Of a stretch of DNA of 64,000 nt, positions 24,616 through 33,690 are shown piece after piece (within the stretch, counting starts at the first letter, position 1; each line of letters starts with the position of its first letter). Under the pieces are notes generated by a model that worked only from the letters and a program-made list of their open reading frames with translations, was not told the origin of the DNA and searched no databases. The DNA lies in assembly GCA_015075515.1 (NCBI GenBank), contig JABTUE010000001.1, positions 1,139,001 through 1,203,000 on the forward strand, read 5' to 3'. The position numbers and the translations under genes were made by a program. Source of the DNA: Planctomycetota bacterium (lineage in GTDB: Bacteria; Planctomycetota; UBA8742; UBA2392).

Positions 24616-25884
24616 CTACTTGCTGCCCTTGGCCGCGGCGCGCGACAGGCCGAAGATCGGCAGATAGATGCCCAGAATCACCACCAGCACCACCGCGCCC
24701 AGCGACACGATCAGCGCCGGCTCGATCATGCTGGTGATCGCGCCCACTGTGGCCGACACTTCGTCTTCGTAGTATTCGGTAACGTCGTTGAGCATGTCCG
24801 GCAGTGAACCCGAATCTTCGCCCACCTTCACCATCTTGGTCATCAGGCCGGGGAACATGCCGCTTTCCGTCAGCGCCTGGTGCAGGCTGTAGCCCTGGAT
24901 CAGTTTCTGGCGAGCGTCCAGAACCGCCTGTTCCAGAATCAGGTTGCCCAGCGTCTTGGCCGTGATTTCCAGCGACTGGTCCAGTGTGATGCCGTTCTTG
25001 ACCAGCGTGGACAGTGTCATGGTAAAGCGGCTTACGCCTGACTTGACCGCCAGCGGCCCGAACAGCGGCATTTTCAGCACCAGCCGGTCCCAGCTTTCCG
25101 CGCCCTGCGGCGTTCGCCGCCAGAAGATGAACGCCGCGATCGCGCCGATCACCGCCGGCACCGTGATCCACCAGAAGCTGACGATCGCGTCCGAAATGAA
25201 GATCAGCACCTTGGTCAGCACCGGCAGGTCGGCGCCGAACTGCTTGAACAGGTCGGCAAACTGCGGCACCAGAAACGTGAAGATGCCGCCCACGATCAGC
25301 ACGAAAAACCCGGCCACAAACTTGGGGTACGCCGTGGCCGACTTGATCTGGCTTTGCAGCTTGTAGCGGCGCTTGAAGAACACGCCCAGTTGCTCCAGGA
25401 TCGTGTCCAGCGAGCCCGAAACTTCGCCCGCCTCGACCATGCTGCACATCAGGAAGTTGAAGATGTGCGGGTGTTTTTTCAGCGCGTCGGAAAACTTCGC
25501 GCCGGCCTCGACGTCCTGCATCACGCTCAGCAGCGCGGTCTTGAACTGCGGGTTGTCCATTTCCGCGGCGATCGTTTCCAGCGAATCCAGCAGCGAAAGA
25601 CCGGCGCGCAGCATCGTAGACATCTGGCGGCAGAACGCCGCCATGTCCGAAACCTTCACCTTCTTCTGGAACAGGCCGCCCTGGCTTTTGGCGCGCGCCT
25701 GCACCTCTGTCGGCGCCGCGGCGCCCGGGCCGCCCGCGGCCTGCCCGCCCTCGGACTTCACGCCAATCACAGTAAGGCCGGACTTGCGCAGTTCGGCCAC
25801 CAGGTCGCCCACGCTGGCGGCGTCCTTGACCTGGCTGATGGTACGCCCGGATGCATCACGGGCCGTCACGGTATACAGCGGCAT
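24616..25884 (-). CDS. GspF/PilC-type inner-membrane protein of type II secretion or type IV pili
   Basis: This 422-residue protein is the polytopic platform protein of the T2SS/T4P superfamily. It starts MPLYTVTARDASGRTI with the short N-terminal domain. It then has two homologous T2SSF domains at about residues 75-200 and 275-400, e.g. FCRQMSTMLRAGLSLLDSLE and FTMTLSTLVKNGITLDQSLE. Hydrophobic spans lie near 175-200, 225-245 and 385-410. Its role is to hold the assembly ATPase against the pseudopilus or pilus base. No ATPase, prepilin or secretin gene is nearby, so the rest of the machine must be encoded elsewhere. Confidence 0.93.
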   Translation of the reverse strand: MPLYTVTARDASGRTISQVKDAASVGDLVAELRKSGLTVIGVKSEGGQAAGGPGAAAPTEVQARAKSQGGLFQKKVKVSDMAAFCRQMSTMLRAGLSLLDSLETIAAEMDNPQFKTALLSVMQDVEAGAKFSDALKKHPHIFNFLMCSMVEAGEVSGSLDTILEQLGVFFKRRYKLQSQIKSATAYPKFVAGFFVLIVGGIFTFLVPQFADLFKQFGADLPVLTKVLIFISDAIVSFWWITVPAVIGAIAAFIFWRRTPQGAESWDRLVLKMPLFGPLAVKSGVSRFTMTLSTLVKNGITLDQSLEITAKTLGNLILEQAVLDARQKLIQGYSLHQALTESGMFPGLMTKMVKVGEDSGSLPDMLNDVTEYYEDEVSATVGAITSMIEPALIVSLGAVVLVVILGIYLPIFGLSRAAAKGSK

Positions 25885-25953
25885 AGAAACCCCGGAGTTG
25901 GTCAGGCAGAAGTACGCCCCAGTATAGCCGGGGCGATGGCCGGGAAAACAGCC

Positions 25954-27120
25954 CTAATCGGCCAAGGCGGTTTCAACCACCGTGACACGGTTGCGGCCCT
26001 CGCGCTTGGACCGGTACAGCGCCGTGTCGGCACGTGCAAACACCGTGTCTTCATTTTCGCCCGGCGCGACGTGGGTGGCGCCGATGCTTACCGTCACGGG
26101 CCAGTGCGACAGCAGCGGCGCGCCCGCCACGGCCGCACGCACGCGCTCGGCCACCACGTTCAGCACCGTCGCCGGGGTTTCCTCCAGCAGCGCGGCGAAT
26201 TCCTCGCCGCCCCAGCGGAAAACTTCGTCCGTGCCCCGCAGCTCGCGCTTGAGCACGCCCGCCAGCCCGCGCAGCACGTCGTCGCCCGCGGCATGGCCGT
26301 GGGTGTCGTTGACGCGCTTGAAGTGGTCAATGTCCAGCAGCAGCACGCACAGCGGCGCCTTGGTGCGGGCCTGGCGTGCCCGCGCCCGCGCAAACGACTG
26401 GCCGAACGCGCGCCGGTTAGGCAGGCCCGTCAGCGCGTCCAGCAGTGCCAGCTCGCGCAGGCTTTCGGCCTGGGCGCGCGCCCGCGTGTAGTCTGACCGC
26501 ATGCGCGTGAACGCCGACAACAGCGCGATGAACACCGGCGGCGCGACCACGCCGTTGAGCAGGAACTCAACCTGGATGAACTGCATCAGCGGCCGGTTGT
26601 TCAGGGCCAGAAACACCACCAGCATGCACAGGCTGACCAGGTAATAACCCACGGCAAAGCGCCACGAATAACGCGACGGCAGCAGAAAGATGAACAACGC
26701 GCTGCACAAAATGATCCACGGCGACCAGCCGAAGTAGTAGCGGTCATCAAAGCCGTTGCGCGCCAGATCCGCCAGCAACTGGCCCTGGCCCACCAGCACA
26801 ATCCCTGGCCCCAGCACCAGCGTGGCCGCCCGCACCCGCGCCACGTGTGCCGGCGGGCAACGCCACAGCCATGCCATCAGACCCACAAACCCCGCCGCCG
26901 ACGGCACCAGCACAAGCCGTTCGTACCAGCGCGCGGCGCCCGGCAGCTCCGAGGCCAGCCAGCCCGCCAGACACGCCACCGCAAACAGCGGCAGCAACAG
27001 CAGAAGCAGACGCTGCTCGCGGCGCTGGGCCCGCAGCAGCAGCGAGGGTTCCGAACCCAGCGCGTCGGTGGTCACGCGCATCGGGTCAGCCGGCTGCACG
27101 GGCGTGGTGGGTTCGTCCAT
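25954..27120 (-). CDS. Membrane-bound GGDEF diguanylate cyclase
   Basis: This 388-residue protein has about six hydrophobic segments at residues 40-205 and then a GGDEF domain with LALLDALTGLPNRRAF, LLLDIDHFKRVNDTHGHAAGDDVLR and the active-site signature RWGGEEFAALL. The GGEEF form is catalytically competent. It should make cyclic di-GMP at the inner membrane in response to an unknown signal. ATG 27120 has a GAGAGG ribosome-binding site; an in-frame ATG at 27147 is possible but less well placed. Confidence 0.92.
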   Translation of the reverse strand: MDEPTTPVQPADPMRVTTDALGSEPSLLLRAQRREQRLLLLLLPLFAVACLAGWLASELPGAARWYERLVLVPSAAGFVGLMAWLWRCPPAHVARVRAATLVLGPGIVLVGQGQLLADLARNGFDDRYYFGWSPWIILCSALFIFLLPSRYSWRFAVGYYLVSLCMLVVFLALNNRPLMQFIQVEFLLNGVVAPPVFIALLSAFTRMRSDYTRARAQAESLRELALLDALTGLPNRRAFGQSFARARARQARTKAPLCVLLLDIDHFKRVNDTHGHAAGDDVLRGLAGVLKRELRGTDEVFRWGGEEFAALLEETPATVLNVVAERVRAAVAGAPLLSHWPVTVSIGATHVAPGENEDTVFARADTALYRSKREGRNRVTVVETALAD

Positions 27121-27285
27121 GAGGCCTCTCAGCAGTGTGACTTGCATTATACACCGCTGGCGCTCGCGCGCGCCATTTTGCCCGCCCCGTGCGGATCCAT
27201 GACAGACTGCAAGCGCAGCCAAGGGCCGGCGTGTCGAGGCCGGTGGCGCATAGGCCGCGCCGGGCGCGGCTGTTATGCTGCGGCC

Positions 27286-28536
27286 ATGGCCCGCAAGTCC
27301 ATTCTTGCCTTTGCCGCCGTCGGCCTGCTGGCCGCCGCGGGCATGGTTGCCACGGCGCTGGCCCTGGGGCGGTTTGACGGCCGCCTTGACCCGGTGCTGG
27401 ATGCGCTCAAGGGCGCCGACGCGCCCGACCCGGGGCCTCTGCCCGCACTGAAGCTTGTGGACGCCTTTCCCAAACTGCGCTTTGACCTGCCGCTGTGGTT
27501 TGGTCACGACGGCACCGGCAGCGGCTGGCTTTATGTCGTGGAACAGGACGGCCGCATCTGGCGCTTCAGGCCCGAGGCCGAAACCAAAGAACTGTTTCTG
27601 GACCTCAGCACCGTCGTGCCCGAGCGCCGCCGACGCCACAACGAAGAGGGTTTACTGGCCCTGGCCTTTCACCCCAAGTTCAAGGAAAACCGGCATTTTT
27701 ACGTGAACTATTCGCAGCTCAAGGGTACCAGGCCGCGCCGGGGCGTGCTGTCGCGCTTTACCGCAAGCAAGGACGGCCAGCCCACGGATCCGGCAACGGA
27801 AAAGGTCATTCTTGAGGTCGAACAGCCCTGGGGTAACCACAACGGCTGTTCCCTTAACTTCGGAGCCGACGGCTTTCTGTACGCCAGCTTCGGTGACGGC
27901 GGCGCCGCCAACGACCCCCACAACCACAGCCAGAACCTGGCCACGCTGCTGGGCACTGTGTTGCGGCTGGACATTGACCGCGAAGAAAACGGAAAACCCT
28001 ACGCCGTGCCGCGCGACAATCCGTTTGTAGGCAAGGACGGCGCCCGTCCCGAAATCTGGGCCTACGGGCTGCGCAATATCTGGCGCATGGCCTTTGACGC
28101 CGAAACCGGCCTGTTGTGGGGCGGCGATGTCGGCCAGAACGCCTTTGAAGAAATAGACATTATTGTCAAGGGCGGCAACTACGGCTGGAACCGGCGCGAG
28201 GGTTTTGCCCCGTTCCAGAACGGCGAAAAGGCCGCCGACATGATTGACCCGGTCGTGGACTACCCCCGCGACAAGGGCATCAGCGTTACCGGCGGCGTGG
28301 TTTACCGCGGCAAGGTGATGGAAAAGCTGAGGGGCGTGTATCTGTACGCCGACTACGGCAGCGGCCGGCTGTGGGGCGTTGAATACGACCACCAGGAAAA
28401 GAAAGTCAAACAGCACGAACTGCTGCTGCATGTGCGCAACGCCGCGATCAGCAGCTTTGGCGAAGACCCCGCCGGCGAAGTTTACGTGTGCGGACACCAC
28501 AGCGGGCGTATCTGGCGGCTGGAGGCCGAAAAGTAG
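27286..28536 (+). CDS. Glucose/sorbosone dehydrogenase-like beta-propeller (GSDH family)
   Basis: This 416-residue protein has an N-terminal signal or anchor segment (ILAFAAVGLLAAAGMVATALAL). A six-bladed propeller follows, as in PQQ-dependent soluble glucose dehydrogenases and HHIP-like proteins. Family motifs are EEGLLALAFHP, NHNGCSLNFGADGFLYASFGDGG, NPFVGKDGARPEIWAYGLRNIWRMAFD, GDVGQNAFEEIDIIVKGGNYGWN and YADYGSGRLWG. It probably oxidises a sugar in the periplasm. Its TAG overlaps the GTG of the following SDR gene, so the two are coupled. The cofactor PQQ is inferred from the family only. Confidence 0.88.
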   Translation: MARKSILAFAAVGLLAAAGMVATALALGRFDGRLDPVLDALKGADAPDPGPLPALKLVDAFPKLRFDLPLWFGHDGTGSGWLYVVEQDGRIWRFRPEAETKELFLDLSTVVPERRRRHNEEGLLALAFHPKFKENRHFYVNYSQLKGTRPRRGVLSRFTASKDGQPTDPATEKVILEVEQPWGNHNGCSLNFGADGFLYASFGDGGAANDPHNHSQNLATLLGTVLRLDIDREENGKPYAVPRDNPFVGKDGARPEIWAYGLRNIWRMAFDAETGLLWGGDVGQNAFEEIDIIVKGGNYGWNRREGFAPFQNGEKAADMIDPVVDYPRDKGISVTGGVVYRGKVMEKLRGVYLYADYGSGRLWGVEYDHQEKKVKQHELLLHVRNAAISSFGEDPAGEVYVCGHHSGRIWRLEAEK

Positions 28537-29375
28537 TGGATCTGCAACTGGCCGGCAAGGTTGTGTTTCTCACCGGTGCGTCGGGCGGCATCGGTCGCGC
28601 CCTGGCGCGCGTGTTTGCCGCCGAAGGCTGCCGGCTGGCCCTGCACGCGCACGCCAACATCGCCTGGCTGCGCGAGTTCATCACCGCCCAGAACTGGCAG
28701 GATCGCGCCCTGGCGCTGGCCGCCGACGTGGCCGACCCCGACGCCGTCCACGCCGCCATGGACGCCGCCGCAAAGCACTTTGGCCGTGTGGACATCTGCG
28801 TGGCCAACGCCGGCAAGTGGCCCCAACCCGACGAAATGATCCACCAGATCAGCGTTTCGCGCATGCGCCACACCATTGATGTCAACCTGTACGGCGCGAT
28901 CTGGACTGCCCGCGCTTTCTTTTCGCACCTGAAACCGCGTTCGGACAACCACGGCGCCAGCCTCACGTTCATCGGCAGCACCGCCGGACGCTTTGGCGAA
29001 CGCGGCCACGTGGACTATTCACTTTCCAAGGCCGGGCTGTACGGGCTGGTGCGCACGCTCAAGAACGAGATCACACAGCTTGACCCGTTTGGCCGCGTGA
29101 ACATGGTCGAGCCCGGCTGGACCGTCACCGAAATGGCCCGCGAAGCCCTGGACCGCGAAGGCACCATCCGGCGTGTGGTGAAAACCATGCCCCTGCGCCA
29201 GCTTGCCCGCGCCGCCGATATCGCGCGCGTGGTGGCGGTGCTGAGTTCGCCCGCCGTTTCGCGCCATATCAGCGGCGAGGTTGTCACTGTCGCCGGCGGC
29301 ATGGAGGGCCGCCTGCTGTGGGGCGACAACGATATTGACGAGGCCGCCGTCCGCGCCCGCGCCCGCGAGTCGTAA
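28536..29375 (+). CDS. Short-chain dehydrogenase/reductase
   Basis: This 279-residue Rossmann-fold oxidoreductase has the nucleotide motif TGASGGIGRAL near residue 12, a VANAG element, catalytic Ser in FIGSTAG and the YxxxK pair in YSLSKAG. GWTVTEM follows. It resembles FabG-like classical SDRs. The GTG start at 28536 overlaps the stop of the sugar dehydrogenase gene by one base, which suggests that both act on related sugars or ketones. Substrate and NAD/NADP preference are not evident. Confidence 0.9.
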   Translation: MDLQLAGKVVFLTGASGGIGRALARVFAAEGCRLALHAHANIAWLREFITAQNWQDRALALAADVADPDAVHAAMDAAAKHFGRVDICVANAGKWPQPDEMIHQISVSRMRHTIDVNLYGAIWTARAFFSHLKPRSDNHGASLTFIGSTAGRFGERGHVDYSLSKAGLYGLVRTLKNEITQLDPFGRVNMVEPGWTVTEMAREALDREGTIRRVVKTMPLRQLARAADIARVVAVLSSPAVSRHISGEVVTVAGGMEGRLLWGDNDIDEAAVRARARES

Positions 29376-29426
29376 GCATGCAAGGTTGCGCCGTGTTGGG
29401 TTGCAAAGCCGCGCGCCGGCCGCGGT

Positions 29427-31094
29427 TTACGGGGCCGCCACGGGCAGTTCCAGAACGGCTTTGGGGCCGTGGTGGTCCAGCGTGATGTCGGCGTCCTGGG
29501 CGGTTTTTTCATCCCAGGCGTCGGCGCCGGTGTGGCCGTTGCGTTCGTACCGCGGGGTGCTGCCGCCGGTGAGAATCAGCTTGAGCCGGTGTCCCTTCTG
29601 CCAGGTGTAGGCGTGGGGGGCAAAGCGCAGCGCCAGTTCGACGCCTTCGCCGGGCCTGGCCGGTTGCACACTTTTGCCGTCGCGCAGCTTGGCGCGCAGG
29701 ATTGTTTCCGAGACCAGAAAGCTTTCGCCCCTGGCGTTGGTATCCACCAGCCGCGCGTGCAGGTCGTAATCCGGCCGGTTGCACCAGACGCGCACCTTGA
29801 GAACCACCTCGCCGCGCACGGCCATCGGTGCCTCAAGTTCCGGCGTGGCGTAGACCAGAACGTCCTTGCGGCGCTCAAGCTCGGTCACGTTTTTGGGCCC
29901 GTGGGTCATGGGCGGCAGGTTGCGGCCGCCGATGCTGGGGCTGGCCTGGCGCGGGTCGTAGTGGAAGCCGCGGCCGGGGGCGGGGCCTTCGGGGGCCATG
30001 CGCGGCTCGGTGGTGACAATGTCACCATCAATGGTCAGCCAGCGGGTCTGGGCCTTGCCGGCCAGTTTGTCCCAGCTTTCGCCGGTGACCCAGCCGGTGT
30101 GACACTGAAAGGCGTGCACGCGCGGCAGCTTGTCATAACCGTTGTCGGTCTTGCCGCGCAGGAAGTAGTCAAAGAACCGCATGGTGATGTTCGTGCTGTA
30201 GTCCTCGGCGGCTTTGAACTCGAGGTCGCCCTGTTTGGGGACGTCAATCTGGGTGTGCGACCACGGGCCCATGACCAGCCGGGTGTGTTTGCGCGCGGAT
30301 TCGCCGCCTTTGGTGACCAGGTCGTGGTATTGCTCGAGAATCTCGCGCGGGTAGTTGTCCCACCAGCCGCTGATCAACAGGCAGGGCACGCTGATCTTTT
30401 CGGGCGTGTAGCTCTGGTTGCGCACGATGCGCCAGACCGGCTTGTCGGGCGTGCGCACGGCCGTGGCGGCTTCGCTTACGCCAAAGCCCAGCCCGTCCAG
30501 TGTGCGCACGTGGGATTCCAGCAGCACGCCACCCTCGTAATAGGACTCGTAGCGGTTGCCCTGAAAGGCAATCAGCGGCGCACAACAGACCAGGTGCGGC
30601 GGCTGTTCGGCGGCGGTGTCGAACTGCTGTTTGCCCAGCGCCGACCCGCCCCAGGTGCCGACCTTGCCGTCGCACCAGGGCTGGGCGGCGCACCATTCCA
30701 CGCAGTCGTATCCGTCCAGCCCGCGTTTGTAGCCGCGCTTGATTTCCTTGCCGGCTTCGCGGCTGCCGTAAAATCCGCGCCAGTCCACAAACACGTAGGC
30801 GTAGTTGTCGCGGTCGAAGCGGGCAAAGGCTTTCTCACTGCCGCGGCCGGCCTCGGATGTGTTGTCGCCGTATTCGCGGCCCATGCGGTCCTTGTTGTAG
30901 GGGGTCTGAACCAGGACGCAGGGGTACTTGCCGCGGGTCTTGGGCAGCAACACGTTGGCGGCCAGGGTCTGGCCGTCGCGCATGGGGATGCGGGCGTTTT
31001 TGATTTCTGTCAGCCAGGGCGTTTCGGGCGCGTCCTGGGCGACAACGGTCAGCGGCAGAACGAGCAGGGCGGCACACAGCAGGGCGGCACGCAT
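29427..31094 (-). CDS. CocE/NonD family hydrolase (X-Pro dipeptidyl-peptidase type)
   Basis: This 555-residue secreted hydrolase starts MRAALLCAALLVLPLTVVAQ (signal peptide), with a GGAG site before the ATG. Peptidase S15/CocE features are IPMRDGQTLAANVLLP, PCVLVQTPYNKDRMG, the nucleophile elbow GTWGGSALG, LLISGWWDNY and a C-terminal jelly-roll domain (about residues 350-550; VWCNRPDYDLHARLVD). Such enzymes cleave esters, amides or X-Pro dipeptides. The export signal suggests an extracytoplasmic role. The exact substrate is not predictable. Confidence 0.9.
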   Translation of the reverse strand: MRAALLCAALLVLPLTVVAQDAPETPWLTEIKNARIPMRDGQTLAANVLLPKTRGKYPCVLVQTPYNKDRMGREYGDNTSEAGRGSEKAFARFDRDNYAYVFVDWRGFYGSREAGKEIKRGYKRGLDGYDCVEWCAAQPWCDGKVGTWGGSALGKQQFDTAAEQPPHLVCCAPLIAFQGNRYESYYEGGVLLESHVRTLDGLGFGVSEAATAVRTPDKPVWRIVRNQSYTPEKISVPCLLISGWWDNYPREILEQYHDLVTKGGESARKHTRLVMGPWSHTQIDVPKQGDLEFKAAEDYSTNITMRFFDYFLRGKTDNGYDKLPRVHAFQCHTGWVTGESWDKLAGKAQTRWLTIDGDIVTTEPRMAPEGPAPGRGFHYDPRQASPSIGGRNLPPMTHGPKNVTELERRKDVLVYATPELEAPMAVRGEVVLKVRVWCNRPDYDLHARLVDTNARGESFLVSETILRAKLRDGKSVQPARPGEGVELALRFAPHAYTWQKGHRLKLILTGGSTPRYERNGHTGADAWDEKTAQDADITLDHHGPKAVLELPVAAP

Positions 31095-31119
31095 GAGGTC
31101 TCCGTGATTGCGCGCAAGT

Positions 31120-31287
31120 TTAGAGCTTTTTCATGGTTTGTATGCAGGGGTTCCGCGCCGCGCCGGGCAAGCAGACCAAGGAGCGCGAGCGCAGACGTGG
31201 CTGGAGGCCACGTTGAGAGAGCGCGACGCAGGGATGCGACGCCCGCCGCAAGCGGAAGCCTGTAGACGAACCATGAAAATGCTCTAG
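31120..31287. repeat. MITE-like element with 22-bp terminal inverted repeats
   Basis: The ends TTAGAGCTTTTTCATGG.. (31120-31141) and its inverted copy ..CCATGAAAATGCTCTAG (31266-31287) match over 22 bases with three differences, and similarity continues inward around CAGG..TTCCGC. An internal ACGTGGC/GCCACGT hairpin lies near 31193. The 168-bp unit has no plausible gene and fills most of the gap between the CocE and E1 genes. It could be a miniature transposable element or a structured intergenic repeat; no second copy was noticed in the window. Confidence 0.5.
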
Positions 31288-31332
31288 CCCCGGCCCGGCG
31301 CGGGGGTGACCGCAAAAACAGCGGTACGGGGA

Positions 31333-33597
31333 TCAGAAGGCGGCTACGGCCTCGATGGTCTGTTTGATCCAGCCGGGCTGGGGCAGCACGGCGGCCTCCA
31401 GAACGGTCGAGAACGGCACGGGGCTGAAGCGTGCCCCGACGCGCTCGACGGGCGCGTCGAGATACCGGAAGGCCTTTTTGGCGATCAGGGCCGCCACTTC
31501 GCCGCCGAAGCCGCCGAATTCGGGGCCTTCGTGGGCGATCACCACGCGGCCGGTTTTCTGCACCCAGTGCAGGATGGTTTCTTCGTCCAGGGGCACCAGC
31601 GAACGCAGGTCAACCACGGCCACGGAAACCGGCCCGCCGGCGCGATTGCCGGCGTTGCCCAGGGCCGCCGGTTCGTGCGGGTGGGTGCCGCTGCCGTCGC
31701 TGGACCGGTGGTCGCCGGTGTCGGCGGCGCGAACCATTTCCGGCGCGCGGCGGTCGGCGCCGTCGGGGTTGCCGCGGGAACTCACGCGGCGGTCGGTGCC
31801 GACGCCGGCGCTGCCGGCGCCGGCCAGTTCCTCGGCGGCCTTGAGCGCCATGTGCACGGCGTTGCCGTAACTGAACACCACCACGTCGCTGCCCTGGCGG
31901 CGCACGCGGGCCTTGCCGAATGGAACGTGGAACTCGTTGGGGATGTGGGCGCGTGTGCGCGGGTCGTTGTACAGGCCCTTGGGTTCCAGAAACAGCGTGG
32001 GCCCGCGCGATTTCATGGCCGTGCGCATCAGTCCGTAGGCGTCATCGGCAAAGGCCGGGTAGACAATGCGCACGCCGGGAATGTTGCACAGGCTGCCCTC
32101 GATGGTCTGGCTGTGGTACAGGCCGCCGCCGATGTAGCCGCCGCTGGCCAGGCGGATGATCACGTTGGGAGTGAATTGTCCGCGCGTGCGGTAATAGTCG
32201 TGGGCGCATTCGACGAACTGGTCCATGGCGGGCCAGAAGTAGTCGGCAAATTCGGCGCCCTCGACGACCACGCGGATTTTCGGGTTCAGGCGCGAAAAGC
32301 CGTTGGCCGCGCCCATGATCCAGTTTTCGGCGATCGGGGCGTTGAACACGCGGCCGGGCCCGAACTCTTTCTGCATGCCTTTGGTGACCAGAAAGATGCC
32401 CTCTTTTTCGCGGTTGGCGATGTCCTGGCCCCACAAAAACGTGTCGGGGTTATCCCTGAACTCACGCCGCAGCGCCGCATTGATGCCCTGGCGCAGTGTC
32501 AGGCCCATGCCCTTTTTGGCCTCGAAGTGTTCGACAAAGTCGTGGTCGGCCGAATCGGGCACGCCGTTGCCCCCCGGTTCATGCGCGGGTGCGAACACGA
32601 ACTCGGTGGCGGTTTTCGGGTCCGGCCGCGGCGCGTTTTCGCCGTAAGCGCGGGCGGCCTCGAACTCGGCCTTGGCCTCGGCGGCAATCGCGTCCAGCCG
32701 GGATTCGGAAACGCCGGCTTCTTCGGTCAGCCACTTGCGGAAGACGGGCAGCGGGTCGCGGGCTTTGGCCTCGGCCAGTTCCTTTTCATCGCGATAGAGA
32801 ACGTGGTTGTCGCTGTTGCTGTGGCTGCCGATGCGCACGCAGAAGGCGTAGACAATCGCGCAGCCCTTGCCGGTGCGGGCGTATTCTGTGGCCTCGTGCA
32901 TGGCGGTAAAGCAGGCGATCACGTCGCGGCCGTCCACGCGCCAGATGCGCGCGCCGGCCAGACCGGCAAAGTTGTCGGCCAGACATTCGTTGGCGGATTG
33001 ATCGCGCTTGGGCACGCTGATGCCGTAGCCGTTGTCCTGGATCACGGTGACCACGGGCAGGCGGTCCTTGCTGATGGCGTTCAGGGCCTCGTAGACGTAG
33101 CCCTCGCTGGTGCTGGATTCGCCGAAGCTGCAATAGACCACGCTATCGGTGCCGTACTTCTTGATCGCAAGGCCCAGGCCCGCAGCGTGCTGGATGTGGT
33201 TGGAGACGCAGCTTGAGACGTTATGAACGTTGATCGCGGGCTTGGCGAAGTGGTTGCTCATGTGCCGGCCGCCGCCGGCGATGTCTTCGTCGCGGCTCAG
33301 GCCGTTGAGAATGGCTTCTTTGGCCGTGATGCCGGCGGCCAGCGCGGTGGTCAGGTCGCGGTAGTACGGAAACAGGTGGTCCTTGCCGGGGCGAAAGGTG
33401 GCGCCCAGGGCAAGCTGGATCGCGTCGTGGCCGGCGTTGGGGGCGTGATAGGACCAGCCCATGGCCTTGCGCAGGAAGTTGGGGGCTTCGTCATCAATCA
33501 GGCGGCCGAGGTTAAGCAGAAACCAGGCGCGTTCGTGACCCACGTAGTTGGGGGGCAGGTCAAGGTTTTTGGGCGGCGCGGCTTTGGTGCGGGCCAT
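31333..33597 (-). CDS. Fused E1 alpha/beta subunits of a 2-oxoacid (branched-chain type) dehydrogenase
   Basis: This 754-residue thiamine-diphosphate enzyme joins E1-alpha (about residues 1-370) and E1-beta (about 385-754) in one chain. The alpha half has YRDLTTALAAG, GRHMSNHF and FGESSTSEG-x7-ALNAI-x18-GYGIS. The usual GDG of the ThDP motif reads GES, so cofactor binding may differ or rely on nearby residues. The beta half has FLWGQDIA, FNAPIAENWIMGAANG, VVEGAEFADYFWPAMDQ, RLASGGYIGGGLYHSQ and HEGPEFGGFGGEVAALI. Between KAAEELAGAG and VAVVDLRSLVP there is an insertion of about 55 residues rich in Asp/Arg/Gly that the family lacks. E2 and E3 genes are not adjacent. It probably decarboxylates branched-chain 2-oxoacids or pyruvate. 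Confidence 0.85.
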   Translation of the reverse strand: MARTKAAPPKNLDLPPNYVGHERAWFLLNLGRLIDDEAPNFLRKAMGWSYHAPNAGHDAIQLALGATFRPGKDHLFPYYRDLTTALAAGITAKEAILNGLSRDEDIAGGGRHMSNHFAKPAINVHNVSSCVSNHIQHAAGLGLAIKKYGTDSVVYCSFGESSTSEGYVYEALNAISKDRLPVVTVIQDNGYGISVPKRDQSANECLADNFAGLAGARIWRVDGRDVIACFTAMHEATEYARTGKGCAIVYAFCVRIGSHSNSDNHVLYRDEKELAEAKARDPLPVFRKWLTEEAGVSESRLDAIAAEAKAEFEAARAYGENAPRPDPKTATEFVFAPAHEPGGNGVPDSADHDFVEHFEAKKGMGLTLRQGINAALRREFRDNPDTFLWGQDIANREKEGIFLVTKGMQKEFGPGRVFNAPIAENWIMGAANGFSRLNPKIRVVVEGAEFADYFWPAMDQFVECAHDYYRTRGQFTPNVIIRLASGGYIGGGLYHSQTIEGSLCNIPGVRIVYPAFADDAYGLMRTAMKSRGPTLFLEPKGLYNDPRTRAHIPNEFHVPFGKARVRRQGSDVVVFSYGNAVHMALKAAEELAGAGSAGVGTDRRVSSRGNPDGADRRAPEMVRAADTGDHRSSDGSGTHPHEPAALGNAGNRAGGPVSVAVVDLRSLVPLDEETILHWVQKTGRVVIAHEGPEFGGFGGEVAALIAKKAFRYLDAPVERVGARFSPVPFSTVLEAAVLPQPGWIKQTIEAVAAF

Positions 33598-33690
33598 GGC
33601 GGTCTCTTGCGCTCAAACAGGCGCCCGGCAACACCCCGGGCGGAAGGATGTTTCTATCAAAAACCGTGGCGTCAAGCGACACGGGGGCGA

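Noticed and set aside
29469-33216. Long plus-strand ORFs opposite the CocE hydrolase and E1 dehydrogenase genes
   Set aside because: They mirror well-supported minus-strand genes and have no family motifs.
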